Assembly (NCBI RefSeq): GCF_943734655.1
Contig: NC_071353.1
Coordinates: forward strand, 82,796,604 to 82,860,603
Length of the DNA: 64,000 nt
Direction: 5' to 3'
Source of the DNA: Sabethes cyaneus
Lineage: Eukaryota > Arthropoda > Insecta > Diptera > Culicidae
Part shown: in pieces, positions 55,953 to 64,000 of the stretch
Layout of the letters: every line of letters begins with the position of its first letter
How positions within the stretch are numbered: the stretch's first letter is position 1
The notes under the pieces: generated by a model
The model's input: the letters and a program-made list of their open reading frames with translations, nothing else
The model's database searches: none
What the model was told of the DNA's origin: nothing
Program-made: the position numbers and the translations under genes

Positions 55953-56727
55953 CAGAGATGCCAATGTTCCTGATTTTTCAGGATTATCCAGATTTTTTAG
56001 TGTATTTCCTGATATCCTGACAAGTCGCTCTTTTATCCTGATTTTGGGAAAAAATCCTGATTTTTCCTGATTTTTATACATTTGAACTAAAAACCTGTAG
56101 AAACTTAACCCACACTTCTCTACTGTCCAGTGTTCTGCACTAAAGGAGTTTATCTTTATTTTTCTATAACTCTTTACTTTGTAATCACTTTCCTTTAGTT
56201 GCCGAAATTGAACCCTGCGAAGATGAAACTAGAAACGTCAATGCCTTCCTAACCCACGATTACTCGGGATGTTGTATGTTGTACAACACCTGTGAAACGT
56301 TAACTTTAACTCAGTATAGGAATCTATCTGTATAGGTATCTCAGTATAGGAACTCTGGCAATAAACAAAATCACTGTTTTCAGTCAGGTTCATCTGCAGC
56401 CCAAGATCTTTCAAGCGATAGACAAGGTTTAATAAGTTTTTCGTCATGTGGCGTTAGTATTCGAGTGAATTTCGTTCTGTTTTACCTTGCCTATGAATCG
56501 ATGTTGGCGCAAGTGACGAAAGGTTAAGGACGTCCATTTTCATTCCCAATTTCGTGTATTTGCGACTGTGGTAGATAGTCAATGCATAAGCAGCAATGTG
56601 AGAGAATTTTTAGTATGAAAATTTGTACATATTGCTTTCCTAAAAAAATTGAAACAAAAATCCTGAATTATCCTGATTTTTATTTCCTTTGCATCCTGAG
56701 CTCTGAGAAAAAATGTTGGCATCTCTG
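55953..56727. mobile_element. hAT-like non-autonomous element, 775 bp
   Basis: The ends CAGAGATGCCAA/TTGGCATCTCTG and the 8-bp duplication ATTCGAAC (55945-55952, 56728-56735). TCCTGATTTTT motifs crowd both termini. Excision with one duplication restores the LOA-like frame (EYCSN|HFPGCVEPEV). Confidence 0.92.
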
Positions 56728-56735
56728 ATTCGAAC

Positions 56736-57900
56736 AGTATTCACCGTTCGAACTTCGAATGTTATTTACCTGATAATCTTTCGATTTTGACAGTATTTTA
56801 TTAAGTCGACTTGCCTCGCCGAAACTGGAAACGTTGCTACAGAACCTGTGCCAGCTCGTGCGTGCTGAAGATCGCAGAGCCTTTGCATAGGCTTTCCGGG
56901 CCTGCTTGAAAGGCTCCACGCCATCCCTCCGACGTCTATTCCAGGCTCTCCTGCATCGTTTCTTTAGTTCCGCGAGATGAGAGTTCCACCATGGTGTTCC
57001 TCTAGTCGTTTTAATAGTTTTTAGCGGGCAAGCCACTTCAAAAGCTTCCGCAATAAAAGATGTTGTGACATCTGCAGCCACATCCAAGTCGATCGATGAC
57101 TCAATCGTCGGTTCGGATCCTTGAAATTTCGTTGCTAGTTCCTCCTCAAAGGGTTCCCAGTCAGAAAATCTCGGATTGCGAAAGGTTGCAGCGTTCAAGG
57201 AGACACCCAAATGATCAAAATATATAAAGCAATGATTAGATATTGGTGTCTCATTTGAAACATGCCATTATGCCAACTCATGACTGATCCTGTTAGAGCA
57301 GAGTGTTATATCTAACACTTCCTCTCTACCAGCTCGTATGAAAGTTGGACAATTGCCAATGTTGAGTATTCCAAGATTGGTACTACTCAAATATTCCATC
57401 AAATCAGAGCCTCTCAGATTGATATCCGAGCTGCCCCAAATGATGTGATGGGCATTGGCATCACTGCCTACAATGAGCGGAAGCCCATTAGATTGGCAGT
57501 ATCTCACCACATTTCTGAAATCGTCGCTGGGAGACGGTTCATCGTGTGGTAAGTATGCAAAACAGTAGACATAATAGCGCCTATGGACATCATCCACGAC
57601 GAGTTCTACTGTGACTGCACAAATATCTCGAGTAGTCAACTCAGAGATAAGGCATGCACTTATTGACCTATGCAACAATATGCATGCCCTGGGCATCAAA
57701 CGAGGATGTGTCATGCCAGTTTTGCTGAAAACAGCAAAGTTCTGGTTTCCAATATCCGTCGAATGAAAGTACCCCTTGCGAAAGTATGGCTCCTGAACCA
57801 ATGCGATGGTGACAGAGCCATTAAAAAGTTTTTCGCATAAATACAAATTTGCTGCCCGTTTGTGTTGAAGATTTATTTGTGCGACTCTAACTGTTTGACT
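56736..57900 (-). pseudogene. LOA-like LINE endonuclease and linker
   Basis: Apurinic-type endonuclease: VAQINLQHKRAA (57870), LVQEPYF (E), YCFAYLPHD, IVGSDANAHHIIWGS (D/N), then a stop at 57268 (HELA*WHVSNE) and ISNHCFIYF (H). Followed by the basic linker TPWWNSHLAELKKRCRRAWN. One nonsense change, otherwise open. Confidence 0.85.
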
Positions 57901-58560
57901 AGCGGAGTATATGCACAAACAATGTCCAACACAGATCAGACAGCAAATTGTAAGGGAAGCCAATTATGTTGGCCAGAACGCACTTGGCGTAAAACCCATA
58001 AGGGAAATTGGGCAGGACTACTATGCTGTTCCCACGAAACGCAAGGGACAACAAAGATCGACCGTACCAGAGCCCCGCATGGCACAGCAGGGCCAAGATG
58101 CCCAAAGCACTCCGTTCGCGACTGGCATGTTTTCACCCCTCCAGCCATTCAGTCATCGGCACGGAGTTAGACCTTGACTTAGGGGCTCCTGATTTGCCGA
58201 CTCCCGGCAGGATCAGGTCCCGTGGCTCAATTTTTGCTTAAACGTACAATTCGGCACCAACCGCCAAAGGGCGTAACTGCAGATTGTGTAAAACAGACCG
58301 ATTAGGAGTCTCTCTCTCTCTGTGCTAAGCCAGCTGAGAAAATAACTCTCTCGCGGTGTGCCCACACCCCGCAGCCGCGCCCTCCGAAAAATCTGCCCCG
58401 AACTGCATGATTAGGTAGCCGGAAACCACACAGCAAGTGTTCCACATTCTCTGTCTGCATACGACAACCATGGTTGCGTACCACCAGGTGCGCAACTTTG
58501 GCTACCGTACCCCAGCCGGCACCTCGTGGAGGTAGAGAAAACAGAGGTGATATATTTGCA
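57901..58560 (-). pseudogene. Probable ORF1 remnant of the LOA-like LINE
   Basis: Cys/His-rich frames (for example TECFGHLGPAVPC near 58090 and CRMQTENVEHLLC near 58440) lie upstream of ORF2 in the right orientation, as degraded zinc knuckles would. Too decayed to call with confidence. A (TCTC)n patch is at 58308-58320. Confidence 0.3.
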
Positions 58561-58616
58561 CATGTTCAGTCATTTGCCTCATTTATTTATTTGATTAATA
58601 AATAAATTAAAAATGA

Positions 58617-59375
58617 CAAGCACTGGAAATCATATCGATCATATTTCCCATTCTCAAGCATGTTTATGGCGCAGCTTTTGCACTATTTTTCGACCTCATC
58701 TTGTTTTCCTAGCCCTCTAACGGGATACATTGGAAAAACGATGCGATCAAGCTAATGACTATCTTTTCATGAAATTACATTCAAAAGAAGTTTTGATTTT
58801 CATGCAAAAAAAAATATCTGAAGGAGCGCCAGCTAAGAAAAAGTTCAATTTCTCTTTTTCATATCTAATGCTTTATTCAGTTATTTTTTCTAATTCAGAT
58901 ATATTGCAAAATTCAAGCCAAGCAAACTAATAGCAAAGTTTTGAGTTTAATCATTTTGTTGTAGATTTTCTTTTTCTTCAAAAGCGAAGCATAATAATAT
59001 TTTTTCTGAACTCTTGTTTTTCAAAGATGCAATTTCTAATTTTATATATTCATTGAAGTCTGCAAAAATTATCTTTTGTGTCTACATTATTTTTCTATAA
59101 ATCACGTAAATATAAAACTAAATAAGGTGTTCATCAAGTAGCATAAATGACGCTTACAAGTATTTACGCACCCAAGGAAAGAAAATATAATTGCGCTACG
59201 CAATACGTTGTGAATTTTACTGGCAAATGAGGATTTTGAGTAATACAGAACGGATATTTAAAAATATAGTCAAGTTAATTATTGATATACCTAGGAAATT
59301 AAATAATGATTATTGCGGCAGTAGTAAGGCTAGGTCACGCCGCTAGGTGGATTAATTCGGGTTTTTCTCTCATTT
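58617..59375 (+). repeat. X-family repeat, copy 3 (partial)
   Basis: Matches 47960-48656 (AAACGATGCGATCAAGCTAA onward), ends CGGGTTTTT at 59372. Lies between the LOA-like LINE and the BEL RNase H part. Confidence 0.8.
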
Positions 59376-59389
59376 TTGCCTGTAGTGCA

Positions 59390-60695
59390 GCGGTACGCCT
59401 TGCAATGTTCATTGACTAGTCTTAACGAAATATGATGTGGTACTGAATATGAAATATGACGAAATTGATGTGGTACTTCAAGCATTACATGGGTTCTCTA
59501 ATGCCTCAACAGTGGCATATGGTGCTTGTATTTACTTGAGAAGTCTGTTTGCGGATGGCTTAGTAAAATTGATGCTCTTTACCAGCAAATCGAAGTTAGC
59601 TCCAATTGACGAACTTACCATTCCGCGAAAGGAATTGTATGCTGCTGTGTTGCTAGCCCGGTTTATAAGATGGGCAATCCGCTCCTGATCCATTGAAAAG
59701 ATCCGGATCTGTAAAAAGAATGACTGATCCGCGGATCTTTTCTTTTAAGACACGGATCTTTGCCCGTGCGACTTTTAGTCTGTTGCGAATTTCATTAGGT
59801 TTTATATCGCCACTGACAGTTCTATCTAGAATTTTATTTGATGTCTTATCTAGTACCTAGCTATTCATTCTCTTTACTCTTTTTGAGGTTGTTGTCATGA
59901 AGGTAGACTAATGACGAGGTATAGGATAACATGAGATCATAGACAATAGGCCGTATGAATAAAAGAGTTAGAGCAAACTCTCCCATAAGATTTACACGGG
60001 AAAAGTAAAGCAAACTGTTTAATTCATACGACCTAATGATCCTATTCTTCGTACGCCTTAACAATAATTTCAAATTTGGGTTTGAATGGAAATGTGTCCG
60101 TAGCCATAACGTATTTTAACAAAATGAGGGAAACCCGTTTTAAAGTACTAGTTTTTACGAGAAACACGTAAAGCATGCGTGACGATATTCTCCGTAGAAT
60201 CTTCTTCAGAGTTTTTCTTTCTCTCCATGAAGTAACATTGGCTCTTTTCTCAAATTTTGCACAAAAAATAGGGAAAACCCAAATATATATTTAGTGTAAC
60301 TAAAGATCCGATGAACCGTTCCGAAGATCCGGATCCTTGACTAAATGCACCGGTTCTGATCCGTTCAGTCTAGTGATCCGTTTTGCCCATCACTAGTTTA
60401 TACAGAAGGTAGTTCTTGCGATGGATATAAAATTTCATGAGATTGTACTATGGTGTGACAGTATGATTGTACTTTCCTGGATAAAAAAGCCTTTTAATCA
60501 GTGTACGTTCGAAATCGTGTCGCTATTATCCATGAACTAACTGAAAACTATCGTTGGGGTCATGTCCAGTCTACACAGAATCCTGCCGATATTGTGTCCC
60601 GGGGTCAAGATCCCGAGACGTTGAAGGGTAACAATATGTGCTGGAACGGCTCTGAGTTCCTTTGGAAGGCAAGATATAAAGTTGATTTAATTTAA
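59390..60695 (+). pseudogene. BEL/Pao RNase H region, split by a hAT-like element
   Basis: LHGFSNASTVAYGACIYLRS (59490), LAPIDELTIPRKELYAAVLL, then across the insertion FIQKVVLAMDIKFHEIVLWC, DSMIVLSWIKKPF, and after one shift VAIIHELTENYRWGHVQSTQ and NPADIVSRGQDP. This is exactly the pol segment missing after 26115, on the same strand. I infer that they are one element separated by 33 kb of later insertions. Confidence 0.8.
59668..60395. mobile_element. hAT-like non-autonomous element, 728 bp
   Basis: The ends AGATGGGCAA and reversed TAGTGATGGGCAAAAC, duplication GTTTATA (59661-59667, 60396-60402). GATCCG/CGGATC motifs are clustered at both termini. Removal restores the BEL frame exactly. 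Confidence 0.85.
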
Positions 60696-60799
60696 TTTTA
60701 TTATTAGTCTTCGACATAAAGAACATCGCACAGACATCAAACTTATTTAACTAATTAAATATTACAGTTTCTTAGCCTAAATACATTTTTTGACAAACC

Positions 60800-62662
60800 A
60801 AAATCGAACAAGTAAAATTTTTCTGATATTTGTTGTAGCAACGCCCTCCCATGGGATGGTGGTTGGACGTGCACTTCGGCTAACCGACCTAAATCTCAGT
60901 TCTGTATAACTGCCGACCGAACCTGTCCATCTGTGGAAGTCTTCACTGACACTACTCTTCCTTTAGGCCAGCAGTTCCTTGGCATATTAGGATCCGCTAT
61001 AATAACGATCACCCACAGTGATTGGCTTGGTTGGATAGAACCATTTGGTTCGTCGAGTTATTGTGGACAGATACTCTGCAACCCAGCGTTTCCAAAAATG
61101 ATTGGATAAGGCGACTGATGCTCGCCACGACCGTTGCAGTGCCAGCCGACAGTCAGTAAAGGGAACAAGCGACTTCAGTCCGTTTGATGAACCAACCAAA
61201 AAATGTTCGGGGTCAAGGCCGGCGCAGAGCGGTCATCTACGGGAACGTATGTTAACGGCCGACTATTAACAATATTCTCCACCTGAATTAGATAGTTCCC
61301 CAAAACCTCCCCTGTGAGTACCCGTTGGGGCTTGACACTAGCTAAAATCTTTTTTACTGACTGGATCAGCCGCTCCCAACAACCACCCATATGTGGTGAG
61401 GCCGGAGGGTTAAAACGCCATAGAGTTGACGGTGTAGTGAATTCTCTTAGCAAGGGGTCCATGTTTAAAGCGGCCGCTGCGTCTTTCAGCTCTTTATCTG
61501 CCCCTCCAAAATTTGTTCCACGGTCGCTAACTATTTCGATAGGAGTTCCACGACGTGCGAAACAGTTCTGTAATGCTAGAATGCAGGAACTCGTATTTAA
61601 CGAAGCAGCTAATTCGAGGTGTATAGCTCTAGTTGTTAAGCATGTTACAATAACACCCCATCGTTTTTCGTGCCGCCGACCTACTACAATGTGAAATGGT
61701 CCAAAATAATCGACGCCAACATAAGAAAATGGTCTAACAAAGGCTGCCAGTCTAGCTTTAGGTAGAGGAGCCATCGCAGGGGGTATGGGTCTGGCTCCAA
61801 GTATCTTACACATTTGAAAATTTCGCTGCACTTGGTCGCATACCGTTCGTACGCGTAACGCTTTACGCATTTCGTTCACACAAGTCTCACGACACTGATG
61901 ATGAAAATGTATGTGGACGTCATGGACAATAAGGCGTGTCAAGTGATGATTTCGAGGTAATGCAATCGGATGTCTATCATTGCTGTCTATGAAGTCGCAC
62001 TCGACTAGTCGACTATGAATGCGCATTACCCCGTTTTCATCTACGAACGGGCTAACTTTATTCATCTTATTGAGCTCTCTTGTAGTGAAACACTTCAGCG
62101 TCGAAAAGTTCCTTTTGCGTTAACGGCTCAACGATCATTCGCTGGTTACTCATTCTCCGTTTTATGTTGGCAATGTAATGTAACGCAGTACGTAGGCAGT
62201 GACACGACGGAGACGATTCCACGACGAGAAGTTAATAAAAGACGGTCGGATTTCTATGTTAGTGGACTCGACGTTTAACGATGGCATTGGCCACTCACAT
62301 TCCGGCTTCCACAGGAATGAAGGTCCCTCAAAACAACGGCTAGTAGATCTTAGATCCAGTTTCGATTTCCACTTTGTGGCGTCATCTGCAACGTTCAACT
62401 TAGTCCCCAGCCAGCGCCACTCTAATATGTTTGTCGCTTCCACGATTTCACCCACACGAAAGGCCACATACTGCGAAAATCGTCGATAATCTGGTTGCAG
62501 CCAACATATGACGTCTCGCGCATCCGTCCAGAAATAACGTCGAGCAATTTTGATGGAATGGTTTTCTTTCACGTTTTTAGCTAGGCGTGTACCAACAACG
62601 GCAGCCTGAAGTTCTAGGCGCGGAATGGAAACAAACTTGATGGCGCTACCCTGGTCTTGCAA
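60800..62662 (-). pseudogene. Second BEL/Pao element: RNase H, integrase and C-terminus
   Basis: RNase H part (IPRLELQAAVVGTRLAKNVK, YFWTDARDVICWLQPDYRRF, NVADDATKWK) at 62162-62662, then integrase: HHCC region (HFHHQC ... VCDQVQRNFQMC), catalytic D in YVGVDYFGPF, D in VSDRGTNFGG, E in SPHMGGCWERLIQSVKK, and a shifted tail with ADPNMPRNCWPKGRVV near 60965. Frameshifts near 62160 and 61180. The upstream part is cut at 62662 by a TTAA palindrome, and gag/RT would lie beyond. Tail-to-tail with the + strand BEL. Confidence 0.88.
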
Positions 62663-64000
62663 TTAACCTTCCTAATGCATTAAAAAAATCAGAGGGGTTG
62701 TGTACAAGACACGACCGCATATATAGGTGACGCAGGACTACGTTCTCTTTGTAGTGATAGTAGCATGGATTCATGCTTGTAATCATTCGATTCTTCATGG
62801 ATACATGCTATATGCAACATATATACATGCTACATGCGTTGTATGTAACATTTTATTTATCAAAGTAGTAACATTGCATACGTTCAATTCTCAAAAGATT
62901 GTGCATTTGAAAACAATTTAACAAAATCAAGAACACAAACTATTGCTTTCCTGCTACCTTACTGAAATTAAAGATTGTTTTTATTACCCATGGTTCCCCA
63001 CGTTGAAGGGTTTTACCAATTCAATCCTATTTTATCAACAGTACATCTTTTCACTACACTTCTAATGAAACGGCAAGCATGCGTATTCATACAGAGTCGT
63101 ATTATAACCGAACACTACAGCTGTAGCACATTTTTCCAACACAGATATCAAATTCGCCGAGGTTTAATCGTCTCGCAGTAAAGAATTTGCGATCTGTTGG
63201 GACAACGAACTAGTGTCATTTTTTCTGGCACACTTCCCTAACACAGACATCAAATTGAACTGGGTTTAATTGCGTTCGTAAGAAATCTGTTGGCACGAGG
63301 GGGTTTTGTCACTCTTTCTGGCGTACTTCCCAAGCAAGGACATCAAAATGGTCTAGGTTGAACCGCCGTGTTAAGAAATCTTGTTGAAATGAGGAAACTG
63401 TGTCACTTGTTTTGACTTACTTCCCAAGCAAAGATATCAAATTGGTATAGGTTCAGATCATCGTAAAGAATCTTCCAACCAATCACGAAGCGAGGATTCT
63501 GGTAAAACATAGGTTCATTATTTTCAATTTTTCAATAGTTCAACATCAAGAATCCATACTTTTTTCATTTGGGTCAATTCTTAGAAGATTTTCCGATCGA
63601 TTGGTGTAAGAATATTGAAAATCGATCGGAAAACTGCTGAGCTATTAGCACTCAAAACCTTTCATTTTTCGTGACGCTCGCATTTTTCGATTTTTTGGAA
63701 TGACACCCTATCTCAAAACTTGCCGTAAGACGTAGTCCTACGTCAAAAAAGTTACATATGCATTGTGGTCGAAAACGACCCAAGTTTTGAAATTGCCCTC
63801 ATTCATCCATTTTCAATCCGAATTTCGTTTTCTTTACCTCATTTGAAAGCTGTGGCCAAAAACTGGTACCCAAGGTATGTTAGGGGATATTTGTAGACTA
63901 ATGGCCACTTCTGCGTCGGTTCCGGAACACCCACTACCAGGTCCCGGGAGACATGTTTATATTTTGAGATAATTTATTTTGCGGCACATCAAATCACATT
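62663..64000. mobile_element. TTAA palindrome, family 1, partial copy running off the window
   Basis: TTAACCTTCCTAATGCATTA at 62663, then, after the nested element, the same arm as copy 1 (GTCGAAAACGACCC at 63769, GGTTCCGGAACACCCACTAC near 63918). The right end is outside. Confidence 0.85.
62689..63744. mobile_element. TIR element A, copy 2, reversed, nested in the TTAA palindrome
   Basis: Reverse of 20523-21558 end to end. A6 lies on both sides (62683-62688, 63745-63750). The empty form, GCATTAGAAAAAAGTTAC reversed, is at 13330-13347, so it is probably an A-rich 6-bp duplication. Confidence 0.85.

Overview
The window is eukaryotic, almost certainly culicine mosquito (Aedes-like) intergenic chromatin. 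It is AT-rich and I see no intact host gene. Nearly everything that can be identified is a mosquito-type transposable element: R1-clade, LOA-like, CR1-like and RTE-like LINEs, BEL/Pao LTR elements, hAT and TTAA-specific DNA elements, a tRNA-derived SINE, many MITEs, and a roughly 145-bp tandem satellite. This inference comes from protein families and repeat style, not from a database match.

Layout. 1-4.75 kb: LINE scraps, then a 5'-truncated R1-clade LINE (1439-4694) that carries a small antisense insertion of its own 3' end. 4.9-10.7 kb: nested TIR elements around a coding-poor LTR element with identical 584-bp LTRs (6707-10255). 10.7-15 kb: RTE-like scrap, GGACCGGAA array, a TTAA-flanked giant palindrome (11930-13352), and a hAT-like element inside a LINE tail. 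15-18.5 kb: hairpins, MITEs, one exon-like open segment, and a SINE. 18.5-26.1 kb: + strand BEL/Pao gag-pol broken by insertions. 26.2-28.7 kb: a hAT element with an uninterrupted 629-codon transposase. 28.7-45.2 kb: two minus-strand R1-clade LINEs sitting in (GT)n and (ATGT)n microsatellites, two unclassified non-coding repeat families (called G and X here), a CR1-like LINE, and palindromic insertions with hammerhead-ribozyme-like motifs. 45.2-48.7 kb: a second X copy holding a second TTAA palindrome. 49.2-50.9 kb: satellite. 50.9-58 kb: minus-strand LOA-like LINE interrupted by a hAT-like element and a CR1-like LINE. 59.4-60.7 kb: the apparent RNase H end of the same + strand BEL seen at 18-26 kb. 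60.8-62.7 kb: a second BEL on the minus strand. 62.66-64 kb: a third TTAA palindrome with a TIR element inside, running off the window.

The genes do not act together as a pathway. The window is a record of insertion into insertion. Target-site duplications, and several paralogous empty sites inside the window itself, let the nesting order be read. The only protein that looks potentially functional is the hAT transposase at 26712-28601. The most unusual items are (a) the hammerhead-like motifs in palindromic, TSD-flanked insertions, (b) the TTAA palindromes built from ~153-bp repeats, and (c) decayed histone H2A/H3-like remnants with a histone-type 3' stem-loop inside a TIR element.
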